64,000 nt of DNA, taken from assembly GCA_028751875.1 (NCBI GenBank), contig CM054153.1, positions 25,875,002 through 25,939,001 on the forward strand, in the 5' to 3' direction. The notes beneath the pieces are model-generated. The model was not told the DNA's origin and ran no database searches. It saw only the letters and a list, made by a program, of their open reading frames with translations. A program made the translations under genes and the position numbers. Positions within the stretch are counted from its first letter, which is position 1. Each line of letters begins with the position of its first letter. The stretch is from Rapana venosa. Taxonomy: Eukaryota; Mollusca; Gastropoda; Neogastropoda; Muricidae. Shown piece by piece: positions 44,598 through 55,378 of this stretch.

Positions 44598-44728
44598 ATG
44601 GAATGTCCACGTGGGCCCAGTTTGGAAGGCACCATGGGCTTCTTTGACAAGATACTGGACACCTTCTTGGCATCTTGTGCCTCCACGGCCTTCATCAACT
44701 TCTCGTCTTGCTTGCTCCATTCTGAAAG
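44598..44728 (-). CDS. RAI14/UACA-like ankyrin/coiled-coil gene, coding exon 2
   Basis: The minus-strand exon lies between acceptor 'atcatacaacag' and donor GTACGT. It enters in phase 0, directly compatible with exon 1 (50324-50389), and leaves after two bases of a codon. It encodes about 43 residues: LSEWSKQDEKLMKAVE, AQDAKKVSSILSKK, then MVPSKLGPRGHS. This resembles the start of vertebrate RAI14 (ankycorbin) and UACA: a W-[NS]-K-x-D-[DE]-[RK]-L motif, then a helix resembling the first ankyrin repeat, then a K-L-x-x-x-G-[RH]-S stretch leading to FHLAA in the next exon. Such proteins are cytoskeleton- or membrane-associated, with ankyrin repeats followed by a long coiled coil. The next exon is not visible in the window, so the identification rests on about 65 residues. 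Another ankyrin-repeat protein with the same N-terminal layout is possible. Confidence 0.68.
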
Positions 44729-44844
44729 CTGTTGTATGATAAAAACCCATCAATAACTAAAACTACCTGTATACACAGACGATCAATACAAGTCACCTTA
44801 CAAAATAACTCTCATGAATCTGAGAACATTCAATTTACCCTGAT

Positions 44845-44860
44845 ATATATATATATATAA

Positions 44861-44910
<50 letters not shown>

Positions 44911-44915
44911 ATCAC
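44845..44915. repeat. (AT)n microsatellite (copy B)
   Basis: Alternating AT tract, counterpart of 30205-30280. Confidence 0.93.
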
Positions 44916-45092
44916 ATCATATCAACGGGGAATTTACATTAACTTGATTAAGATATACTGTCTCATCTTGGTATTCTTTTGTCTGGAGTTGTAATTTCAC
45001 ACCCACCCACACAGTACTTGGAAACAAGACAGGGTGGAATTCTTACTGGAAAGGAAGAAGAGAATGGGATAGAAAGATTTCATTTCATTCTT

Positions 45093-45310
45093 TTAGATTT
45101 CATTCCTTTATATCAAGAATAATGCAATAAGCACTTATGTGCTTTTTTAATCCAGTCCCCGTGTGTATGCACTATGCAGTTTTGTAAATTCTGTCATCTG
45201 TTCCCACCGACACACAATGGCCTACTCTTACAAAAAGCGGAACAGGATTTAACGTGTGCGCGAGATGTTCTGCGTGCGTTTGCACACGGGGCCTCGCTTT
45301 ATAGTCTCAT
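45093..45310 (-). mobile_element. SINE family B, partial (copy B)
   Basis: Counterpart of 30437-30672, with the same reverse-oriented 3' hairpin and body. Confidence 0.72.
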
Positions 45311-46368
45311 CCAAAGGAAGAGAGAGAGAGCTAGAGAGTGAAAGCAAGTGAGCAAGAGAGAGACAGACAGACAGAGACAGAGAGGAGGGGAAAGAGAGCA
45401 AAACTGAAAGGGAGGAAAGAAGACCCCCCCCAAAAAAAGGGAAGGGAGGGGGGGGTGAGGGGGAGAGAAAGAAAAAGACAGACAGACAGTCAGACAGAGC
45501 TAGAGCATGCACCAACCATCCACTCAACAAACCTAAACAGACTGACCATCAGACACAGACAGGCAGGCAGAAAGACAGGAAAAAAAAAGAAGATGAATGG
45601 CCTTGTCACACATCAGCTTAAGCTTAAGGGGATAGGATATTAAAAAAAAAAAAAAAGAAAGTCTGGATCAGACTAAATGCATCAACTAGGGAACTCCCTC
45701 CACCTCCAAACCACCCACCAAACGGGCTTTCAGCCCAGCCCCAGCTTTGATTCAGCTGACATGACAGATGGAACGGCACCCCTATACCTAAGCCTTAATG
45801 AACAGGTGAGAGCAGACTGCCACCAGGCAGCTGCGGATCAACGACACTGGCGAGACACACTGTAATCAGGTCAGGTACAGGTAATCAACTCCCCTTTCAG
45901 GTCAGCTGCACAACTAATAAGTCACAGGCCTACAGGCAGGCACCCCCCCCCCCCCCCCCCCACCCCTCTACCTCCCACACCCTACAAGGTGAGGTAGGTA
46001 AGCTGCACAATCTCACCCTGCCAGTCTGGGGGAAAACAGCATGCTTTTCTTTTCAATTTCTTGTTCGGCTTGCTGGCTGAGTGTATGAATTTGTAACACA
46101 TGGTGTTTATTCACTCAGGACCACCTGCTTAGAACACTTTGTGAGCTGGATGTATGCCAGTGGGGAGGGGAAGCTGAGGAGAAGAATGATGAGGCCAGAT
46201 GACTCTTTAAATGAGCAGACCTATTGCAATACACCCAGTATGCTTGAAGTTGCTATTCAATATAGGATCTGTTTTTGATTGTTGGGTTGGGTTTAGCCTT
46301 TTTTTTCTTCAAATCTGGAAATAAATTTAATGCATGTGTGTAAAATAAGGTTGTAGGTTATGATACAG

Positions 46369-46660
46369 ACTGGCAGGGGAGATAGCCTAGTGGTTAGAGT
46401 GTTGCGCTCATGATCTGATGACACAGATTTGAGTTACCACCAAGGCGCCTGTTTGAAGTTATTTTTCTTGATCAGTAGCGACTCCACTCCACTGAAGGTC
46501 CTTCGGATGTGACTTTAAACTGAGGTCTTGTGTGCAAACACATGCAGAACATCTTGCGTACATGATAAAAACCTCTTCTGCCTTTCAGAAGAGTCGGCCA
46601 TCTTGTGCCAGTAGAACTGGATGACAAAATGCAAAACGCACATGTGTGCACACACTGACA
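46369..46660 (+). mobile_element. tRNA-derived SINE, family B (copy B)
   Basis: Counterpart of 31739-32030, starting with the A-box-like 'gatagcctagtggttagagt'. Confidence 0.8.
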
Positions 46661-47306
46661 CAGGTATCTGTTTAGACACCATCGGAATGCACCTTACATA
46701 ATGGTGGGCAAACAGTTGTATATATTAATTTTTATTACCCAAAATTTCACCCAGAAACGCACACACACAGACCCAGAGTAAAGAATATTAATTTAAGGGG
46801 TAAAAAGTAAAGAGAGAAAAAAAAAAGGCTGGAAAGTAAATGTTTAGGTGGAAAAATGTGTGCGAGAGAGTGAGTGTGTTGTGTGTGTGTGTGCGCACAT
46901 GCATGCATGTATGTTTGCGCACATGCATGCATGTGCACACACAATGTGCATGCATCTGTGGAGGAGGGGGAGGGGAAGGGGAAAGGGAGGTGCATGCGTG
47001 TGTGTGCATTTTGACATTAACCCTGACACACAGCATAACATAATTTTAATACATCTCAACCAACTCATAACTTAGACAAGTTTTTATTCAGGTCAAGGGC
47101 ATAATTACTTACTAAAAGTTACTTGTTCTTGTAAACTTGTAAGTTGTGCACATTCATGCTAGAGATAAGTACTACTTGTGTCTTACTGTCTGTTAGAATG
47201 TATTAACGTGGAATGATGAGCATAATCTAACAGGTGTGTAACGTGTCATTTATCATTCGATTCATTGTCATGTGGGAGTGTTCTCAAGCACATAATAAAT
47301 GGGAAC

Positions 47307-47327
47307 TATATATATATATATATATAT

Positions 47328-47380
<53 letters not shown>

Positions 47381-47405
47381 TTGTGTGTGTGCGTGTGCGC
47401 GCACA
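47307..47405. repeat. (AT)n(GT)n microsatellite (copy B)
   Basis: Counterpart of 32668-32775, with a different number of AT repeats and the internal AAA shifted in position. Confidence 0.93.
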
Positions 47406-47899
47406 CGTGCATGCATTCCTCTGTGTGCGTGTAAAAAAAAGAGAAAGAAAAGGGAGAAAAAGAGAATGCACGGTACATGTATAGCTGTGCAGGAATGCAG
47501 TGTATCACCATCACCAAGTTTATCATTCTTAAGTTTTTAATAAATTGACATTCACATCATCATTCTTACATTTTGAATATTTAATTGACATAATATTTTA
47601 AGGACCTTTTCTCATGTTTCATTGAACCTGTATTCAGAGTACGTAGATCATCATGATAAAGTGCATACTCAAACTTTACTCTTGTGCATTTCATTTAAAT
47701 GTAACCTATCACTGACATTAGTACCAATCATTTTCATGAATGGGGCATCATTTCTTCTGCTTAAAAATTAATCTGATTTGATTGCTTTGAACTCGTAATC
47801 ACGTGAAATAAACATTCTTTATGATATAAACTCATACATGCACACACCTGCACACACAAGCACACATACACGCATCGATCATCTAATTAAAATTACAAC

Positions 47900-49935
47900 A
47901 CAAATTAAACATCAGTCTGCTACTAGAACTAGTAGAAGACAAAACGTACTTGCAACTTAAACCAACTTTCTTTGATGTAAAAAAAGTCTAAGACCAAGTC
48001 TGGCATGAAAAGCTACTCTGAGATTAATTGGGCTTTCAGGTTGCATATATAATTACTTTAAAGCATTTTTAAGTGAAAGGTCCATTCAAACAAAAGTAGG
48101 AAGCGCGTATTCTCACTTAGGGCCTCTTCACATGGGAATTCCGCAAGGATCTGTTATACTATAGCCCCAATATTGTTTAATATTTTGACCTTTGATCTTT
48201 CTATGCCGTTATCTAAAAATGTTGGAGTTGTGCAGTACATAGATGATATCTGCATGTGGATGAAAGTGAATCTTAAAAAAAGCACTCCTCGTACGTCTTT
48301 AAATCATATTAAAAAGATGTATCAAACTGAGCTTGATAAAAAATTAAAATTAATGCATACATGCTTGAAAATGGGTTATCCCTTTCTTCAGAAAAAACTC
48401 ATATGATGCTTTTCAATTCAGGGCATAATCCAGATTTTCTCCCAGTTTTTAAATTAAAAAATAAATCTGTAAATTAATATACACAAGTTGTAAAATTTTT
48501 AGGGGTATATCTTACATCTAAACTGACTTGGAATCATCATACAGAGTATATATAATACTAACAAAAGGCCAGAACAAGTTCAAACTTTTTGAAGATTGTG
48601 AGTAGGCAACTCATACCCTTTTACACCTAGCAACATCTTTGGTTTGTTCAAAATCAACATATGCACAAGAAATTTTCTTCTCTGCTCCAAAATATCTATT
48701 AAAAAACTACAAAGCGTAGATAGCAAAGCCTGCAAACTTGCACTGGGTGTGCCGGCTCATACTGCCGAAATTGGAATGTTGCCTTTTAAATCACAAATGA
48801 AGCTTGCTTCAGCTAAATACATCTTGAGAAATCATACAAATCAAAATTCAATATGCCAGTACTTGATTTAAAGGCTGAATCCCATTATCCCAAAAGAGCA
48901 AAAACAATAAGTTCTTTAAACTCCGATAGGGAGCTTCACATCTGATCTGTTTGAAAAATCAGGTGTAAATAAAATTTTTAAAATGTTGCTCGATTGTCGC
49001 TCAGCGTTATTCCTCCACGGGAGCTTAACATCGCCAAATTTGACATAGACTATGCTGACCTTAAAAAAGGATGATGGGCCTGTCCTGTCGGCCTTTGTTA
49101 GATCTCATCTACGTGAAAATTATAATAATCATTTGAAAATCTATACAGACTATTCTGTACTTGATAGTAATGTTGCAGGTGCTGGATTTGTAATTCCAGC
49201 TATGAAAATTGAAAGGTCTTATTACATTGGAAAAGACTTCTATTTTCTCAGCTGAGCTTGTTGCAATTGTGATGGCGTTAAACTTCCTGCTTAATTTTCC
49301 TTTCATGTGTAAAAAGCTTACAAGTATTATTTATTCTGTGTTGATTCCAAGTCTGTTCTACAGTCTTTACAATCCTTTAGTACTAATATAAGAGGTGAGA
49401 TTGTGACTGAAATTGTTCATTTAATTCGTTTTTTGTCTATACATAGTACCTGTATACAATTTTGCTGGATTCCATCCCATTGTGGTCTTTGGGAAAACGA
49501 ATGGGCAGATTGCACAGTTAAAAGGGGTGCAATGAACAAAGAAAATTCCATCAAAATGCAAATTCCACTGTCTTTACAAGAGGGATGTTGTCTTCTAAAG
49601 AAGACTTGCTGGGATCAGTTTGGCACTCCATATCATGAAACTTATTCAAAAGGATGTGCAAGACCTAAGTCAACAAAGTCTAAATACAAAGATTTCTCTG
49701 TTCAGAACAAATTGTGTCAAAGACATTTGACAATTCTGATATACAGACTAAGGCTCGATGCTCTCAAAATGACTCGATGCTCTCAAAATGAAATTCAGTC
49801 AAAATGTGTCAGATTACACCACAACGTGTTATGTTTTATTGTGATCAGTTGAAGCCTTTTTTGCCGGCTTGGTTGTCTAACACAGACTCTGCTAGTTTAT
49901 CCCACACAGACATTTTGTTTGATAAATCTTAAAAT
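47900..49935 (+). mobile_element. Decayed I/Jockey-type LINE with RNase H domain (copy B)
   Basis: Counterpart of 33270-35300, with cleaner reading frames. The RT has YIDD near 48237 (frame 48173-48406). The following frame (48644-48871) has SKACKLALGVPAHTAEIGML. The RNase H part begins IYTDYSVLDSNVAGAGFVIP (frame 49052-49255) and continues with CWIPSHCGLWENEWAD (frame 49403-49852). The frames remain separated by shared indels and stops, so no functional protein is encoded. Confidence 0.83.
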
Positions 49936-50044
49936 GCTAGAAATAGTGAAAGGCTTGAGTAAGAGTACAGTCGGTCAATTTTTATAAAAGATTTTTGCTG
50001 TTCCTATCAAATTTGATTCCGTTTGATTTTTAGCTGATGTAGAG

Positions 50045-50230
50045 AATACAGTACCTATGCACACACACATACACACAGAGGCATACACACACATACAAAC
50101 ATGTGCACGCCTGCACACTCACAAACACTATACACAAATATGCACACAGATCTATACACATGTTCTCTCTCTCTCTCACATACACACAAACACACACACT
50201 CACATACACACACGAGCACACACATTTGTC
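50045..50230. repeat. (CA)n-rich microsatellite (copy B)
   Basis: Counterpart of 35405-35590, a CA-rich tract in the intron next to exon 1. Confidence 0.85.
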
Positions 50231-50323
50231 TAATATCACATAATCTGAAAAGACGTTAAATTAAAGAAAAAATATACACACAAACACACAGAGGAAAAAA
50301 AAACTGAAAAACTTCCAACTCAC

Positions 50324-50389
50324 ATCAGTGGTGCTCTTGGTACGTCCAAATTTATTGAGGAAGAGGTTGCGCACCTTTTTCGACGACAT
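50324..50389 (-). CDS. RAI14/UACA-like gene, coding exon 1 with start codon
   Basis: The minus-strand reading from ATG (50389-50387) gives MSSKKVRNLFLNKFGRTKS, then TTD: 22 codons ending exactly at a strong donor GTGAGT (50323-50318). The phase is 0 and joins to exon 2 at 44728 without disturbing the frame. The short basic N-terminus (K, R and N rich) matches the style of the MKSLK...-type N-termini of RAI14 and UACA, which precede the ankyrin repeats. No clear acceptor lies immediately upstream, so the transcript start or a non-coding 5' exon may be further right. Intron 1 spans 44729-50323 and holds two SINE B copies and the dead RNase H LINE. Confidence 0.65.
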
Positions 50390-50664
50390 GATGGCAATTG
50401 GCACTCACCAGATAGAAGTGCACGCGCGCAAACGCACACAGTGGTTTACTCTTCACATGCACATGTATAAACACACATGCGCGTGTACACTTGCTCGACA
50501 GTGGCTCACATCAGCCACACAAAAAAGCATGTCCAGTCCGCCCACCTCAACACACCCCTTCATAACACAACTGCTAGTTCTCACTGTCAGTTCTACAGTT
50601 AGTCCTCTGCGCTGATCAGGAACCCATTTCCCTGCTCGTTCATCTGTGACTGGTCGGCCTGAAA

Positions 50665-52520
50665 GCACAGCAAAACCAAACCCTATTTTCCTTTCCTGTC
50701 TTTTCCCAGCTGTCTCCACTACTGGCGATGGGACAGCTTTAATCACATTAATGGCATACACCTGTAGTTTATGTTGGGTTAGGTCGAGCAAAGAAAAAGG
50801 ACATACAATGATACATATATATATACACATACATGTATGTTTTGAATAATGATTATCACTGTCGTTAGTAATGGCTCACTGCTTCTTTTGTTAGTATATG
50901 GTTAATGCAAACATGATTTCAATACGCTGACTACACTGCCATTGTTTCTAAGCAGATTCTGTGTGTGTGTGTGTGTGTGTGTGTGTCACACACTAGTATC
51001 TTTTAGTGGATAGATGTTAAAATGAAGACACACACAGAGTCACACACATAAACAATGTATAAAAAAACATGTTCAAGATTGTGTTTGCATGTGCACATGC
51101 ATACCTGAGTGCTCGTTGTGTACAGTACTACTTTGTGCCAAGTATTCAAACTTTTCATTTCTCCACAAAATTAATAATGCTGAACATAGTTTACACTTAA
51201 TTTCCTCCACAAAACTGAAACATGATTCCAAAACCCCTTGCTAACACCACATGCCTAGCTCCATCTAATCATAAACCACACATGCCAACTTGATTACTTT
51301 TTATGGATGAATTCAAACTTGCATAGTTACATCACATGCCACATGCAATGTGTGTGTGTGGTCAATATAATTCTGACACATTAGCACAAAGCCATAGTTA
51401 ATCTATGATGAAAGCAAAGGATTGTATTTTTAATCCAGCCATCAACCACAGGGAATTCAATTATCATCAAATTCAATAACTTGAATAAGTAAGGAAAAGA
51501 AATGACACTTAATTTTCATTTTCCTACATAGTTCACTATGTTACACTCTTATCAAAATCTGCTTAGCCCAGTGCATGAGCTTCATGAATTAAAAAAAAAA
51601 AAAGTCCTGAGTAAACATAAACTGAGTATGTGAAAACATTTTTTTTTTTCTGCAAGTCAACCTCAAACTCATAATATTGCTACCTTAATGGTGGGTAAAA
51701 ACTGTTGCATATGAAAAATTTCACCATTGGTGAACCTCACAGCTCTAGCCAAGGAGCAAACACACGCACACACAAAATCAGCCAGTCAAATCCATTCTCA
51801 TTAATTCATATGGCAAGATCATGAAAGCACCCTCATTCCACTGGACACAAAAAGACTATGAAATTACAAACTGCTTTACAATTCATGCTTCTCTCTCTCT
51901 AATAAATATTTCTGCACAGGAAATCCCTTTCATCGTAAGATTTTTTTTTTTTTAAAACACGCATGCCTGAATGCAACAAAAATTAGACCCCATTCATAAT
52001 TCTTCTTAAAGATCTACACATGCTATTCAGAATAATACTGCACACACTACATAGATCACGAAGAGGATACAACCTGTAAGTGTAAGTAACACATTCATCC
52101 CTGAAGTGGCGACAAATTTTGAATACTGTACATGTATTCTGTTTACGCCAAGTGGAGGTGGATGATGTCAGTGGACTACCATGTGGACTAGTCGATCGCT
52201 TGAGTAGCCAAATCCTACACAATGGGGGGAACAAAAGCAGTGGAAACCGCTGTGTTCTCTCAACCATGGCCCATAGGACAGCAGGGAATGGGGAGTTTAG
52301 TCCTACTGTCAACATTGACGGTTATGAGGACAACATTCTTCACATAGTGTTTGATTCACCACTGCTGCTTTCATGTTGCATTCATATTCTCTGCATGCGT
52401 GTGTGTGTGCGTGCGTGCGCGCTCGAGTGTGTTAGTTCTTCAGCTTACTGTCTTTCCAATAAAATCATCAACAGCAATATCACTTTATCAGATGAGATAG
52501 CACATGTTAACAAGGGTATT
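50665..52520. other. Single-copy intergenic sequence, little recognised
   Basis: The region contains (GT)n at 50960-50986 and short A or T runs. Around 51690-51755 a fragment ('ggtgggtaaaaactgttgca', 'atttcaccattggtgaacct', 'agctctagccaag') matches the array unit. The frame 52119-52634 and its reverse partner 51983-52315 have no family features I can name. No splice-supported exon is recognised. Confidence 0.5.
51690..51755. repeat. Short dispersed fragment of the array unit
   Basis: The segment with 'ccattggtgaacctcacagc' and 'tctagccaag' matches the block 'cattggtgaacctcagcgct' and 'ctagccaagtaagg' present in every array unit. It is an isolated relic, showing that this block also occurs outside the array. 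Confidence 0.6.
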
Positions 52521-52528
52521 ATTATAAT

Positions 52529-52551
52529 AATATATATATACATATATATAT

Positions 52552-52626
<75 letters not shown>

Positions 52627-52685
52627 GCTGTTAGTGTGCGCGTGTGTGTGCATGCATGTGTGTGTTTGTGTGTGTGTTTGTTTAC
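52529..52685. repeat. (AT)n/(CA)n/(GT)n compound microsatellite
   Basis: AT repeats, a short CA block, about 50 bases of AT, then GT-rich sequence with 'gtgcatgcatgtg'. All frames here are artefacts. Confidence 0.95.
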
Positions 52686-53440
52686 GAGTACCTTACTTTC
52701 TGAATACAAGAAAAACATTACTGCTAATTATTTGTCCATCATTGTTTTCAACAAGTATACATATTACATGTGGTTACTGGCCTTTTGCAGCATTTAATTT
52801 CATGACATATTGATACAACTTAAACAATTAATGATACTTTATAAGTTAACTTACAGAGTGGAGAACTAAGATGTTAATGTTGCACACACTATGCAATGAC
52901 GTGTTAAATACAAGAAGATTTTGTGCTGGGACTCAAATTCAAATAACAGGTCCTATTGTACTGTTTGATGGAAGTAGGATTCCACAGAGACCAGTCAAAA
53001 TAAGTGTGAAGCTCAGTACTGGTAACTGCCCAACATCCTGTGCATGAAAATATTAGTACTGATTTACAATTACATTATTTAGTAATTTCTTGTTCCTTGG
53101 TACTCTGTGCATGGCCTTTACCTCCTCACAAAAATTCACTCTCAAAAATATAACAGAGCTAAGGATTAACTCTGTCTAAGCAGTCAGTTTTCACAAAAGT
53201 TACTATTTCAGTTTCAAAGGTAAACCCTGTGATTGGAGTTAAAAAACAACAACAAAAACCCAGATCAATTCAATCAAACTGATCCCAAACCCATCATAAT
53301 TATAACTGGTCAGTTCTTTTACACTATTCCAATGGCCACTACAAACGAATGTTATTAATATTCGATGATTTAAAAAAATAATCTTTCTGGAACTATGTAG
53401 GGCTATAGGCCTTAAGGTAATGGAAAAAGTGCCATCTCAG
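52686..53440. other. AT-rich sequence, nothing recognised
   Basis: No repeat family, splice-supported exon or RNA gene was recognised in this stretch. Confidence 0.5.
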
Positions 53441-53850
53441 ACCTAGAGTCTGCCGGCGTTAGGTCGTGCCGCGCTTTTTTCGTGGCAACACCTGCAACAT
53501 GTAATATTCCGCTCCTTTTGTGGTTGAGAGCGAGGCGTTGCCGGTACTTTCGCTTTGTGGTTTATGACTGGTTTCACACCCATGCGCTCTTTTATCGCAC
53601 GGAGTGCTGGCACGCACATAGCCACAGCCATTTCAACGACTTAATACAACAGCATGCGTGGGGAAGATTTTATAACCGCTGAAATTCTTGGAGATGGGCT
53701 AAGATGTCTGCACACATGTCCAACGCGGCCCACCATGCAAATACCGAAGGTCACTTCCGGTGTGTCGGTAACGTTCTAGTTTTCCTTCAGTGTCATTGTT
53801 TACAATAGTGCGCTCCAGAAGTAAGCTAGGCCTATCGGGCGGCGATGAAG
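53440..53850. promoter_or_regulatory. CpG-richer segment, possible promoter or 5' exon
   Basis: CpG dinucleotides are visibly more frequent here ('gccggcgttaggtcgtgccg', 'cgttgccggtactttcgc', 'catgcgctcttttatcgcac') than in the surrounding AT-rich DNA. An ETS-like 'cacttccgg' lies at about 53753. A donor-like 'cagaagtaagc' follows at about 53817 on the plus strand. It sits between the minus-strand RAI14-like exon 1 and the plus-strand furin-like exon, so it could serve either gene. No direct evidence for transcription. Confidence 0.3.
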
Positions 53851-54024
53851 GGCAAAGACAAAAAAATAAGCGGCAGCCTGCATACAATGCCATCATTTTC
53901 CGTGACTATGTCTCACATTCTGACAGCCAAGGGATCGTCGATCGAGGGTCATCAGGGTCAGGCACCAAGTCGACTGACAGTGATAGGCCTATTGTTTGAA
54001 CCTCAGGACCGCTACTATCATTAA
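53845..54024 (+). CDS. Small open frame of 59 codons, unknown
   Basis: The frame starts MKGKDKKISGSL, continues HTMPSFSVTMSH and ILTAKGSSIEGHQ, and stops after QDRYYH. It lies directly downstream of the CpG-richer segment. I do not recognise a family, no signal peptide or membrane segment is evident, and no donor site is placed convincingly at its end. It could be a chance frame, a short peptide, or part of a first exon. Low confidence. Confidence 0.15.
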   Translation: MKGKDKKISGSLHTMPSFSVTMSHILTAKGSSIEGHQGQAPSRLTVIGLLFEPQDRYYH

Positions 54025-54200
54025 TTTTCCGAATGAGCTTTCCTTATTGTTTACAGGCATGGCATACTGACAGTTCCAAAACAAGTGAAATATGATACTC
54101 AATGAATTAAGTTTTAAATAAGAGAGCTTTAAAAACAAATTACAAAATGCAAAGTCCACCTTACTTAACAGACTGAAACTCATGTACAGTAAGCACACAT

Positions 54201-54542
54201 GGGATAGCCAGGTGGTTAGAGTGATGTAGTGTGATCTGCTGACCCCATTGATTCTTGTTCAAGAGGATTTTTCCTTTGGAGTTAACATCAGTGCAGACTC
54301 CACTCTCCCGGAAAGTCTTTCCATGAGACTATAAACCCAGGTCCCTTGTGCCAACCCACTCAGAACATCTTGGCACACATTAAAACCTGTTCCCCTTTTC
54401 TGAAGAGTAGGCCATTGTGTGCCAGTGGGAACGGATGACAAAATTGACAAAACTGCATACACACGGGGACTGGATGAAAAAAAAGCACATGAGTGCTTAT
54501 TCCATTATCCTTGAAATAAAAGAATAAAATAAAAGAATAAAT
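54201..54542 (+). mobile_element. tRNA-derived SINE, family B, fullest copy
   Basis: It begins 'gggatagccaggtggttaga' (A-box-like). It continues through the family body ('gcagactccactctcccgga', 'cagaacatcttggcacacat', 'taggccattgtgtgccagtg') and ends with the hairpin 'gcacatgagtgc', then 'ttattccattatccttgaaa' and AAAGAATAA repeats. Flanks 'gcacacat' (54193-54200) and 'gcacacacat' (54543-54552) are a plausible target duplication. It shows that the fragments at 26391, 30437 and 31739 are parts of one family. Confidence 0.82.
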
Positions 54543-54552
54543 GCACACACAT

Positions 54553-54979
54553 AAAAAATGGGCCCTATCGCCACTACCCACCAACAATTTTGGCTGGCAA
54601 CCAAAGTCTTTTTTTTATATAATTATTTTAAATTAGTCACCATAAAACCATAGTCATAAGTTGGGAAAAAAGTAAACTTAAACACCAAAAAAAAAAAAAA
54701 AGGGGGGGGGGGGAAGGATAACATGACCTGATGTTCAACCCTGGTTGGTTTCTTTGCAAACAAAGAAACACCACAGGGAAGATAATGAAAATACTCTATA
54801 TATTCTTGTTCCCCTAACAGGTGAGATGTGATGTTACCTGAGAGAGAGGGGGGGGTGGGGGGGGGGAGGGGGGGGGGGGGGGGGGTTTAAAGTATCAGTC
54901 TTCGATTCGTGACAGTACTATTTGTAAAAACAAAATAAAACAAATCGATGTTCATTGTGCCTTCAAGGCTTGATGAAAT
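54553..54979. repeat. Poly-A and poly-G runs, otherwise unannotated
   Basis: A run of 15 A followed by about 11 G at 54690-54715, and a G-rich stretch at 54846-54888. No gene is recognised. Confidence 0.6.
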
Positions 54980-55378
54980 GTGGATCGGTGGTCTAGAGGT
55001 AACACACCTGTCTAGAATGCAAAAAGTCCAGGTCGGAGGTGTGCAGTGGTTCGTATCCCGTTTGGGCCCGAAACTTTCCCCCCATCCATTAGACCAGGAG
55101 TGGTGGTCTGGGTACTAGTCTTTCAGATGAGACGATAAATCAAGGTCCCGTGTATTACACAAAATTTTCAGCGCACGTAAAAGAACCCACAGCAACAAGA
55201 GTTGTCCCTGGCAAAATTCTTAGAAAAAAGCCACTCTGATAGGGAAACAAATACAGTTGCAGACCAAAAGAAAAACAGGGTGGCGCTGCTCTTGTGGTGA
55301 CACGCTCTCCCCGGGGAGAGCAGCCCGAATTTCACGCAGAGAAATCTCGTGACTTAAAGTGGTATAAAAAAAAAAAAA
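54980..55378 (+). mobile_element. tRNA-derived SINE, family A (plus orientation)
   Basis: The element starts 'gtggatcggtggtctagagg' (A-box-like), has a B-box-like 'ggttcgtatcccg', and the family body: 'ccatccattagaccaggagt', 'agatgagacgataaatcaag', 'acccacagcaacaagag', and the 16-bp palindrome 'ctctccccggggagag'. It ends in 'gtggtataaaaaaaa' without the (ATT)n tail seen at 27909. It is clearly diverged from the copy at 27909-28371, so the two insertions are independent. Confidence 0.83.

Noticed and set aside
52119..52634. A 171-codon plus-strand frame as a gene
   Set aside because: The last half runs into (AT)n(GT)n sequence and the first half has no recognisable domain; no splice or promoter support.
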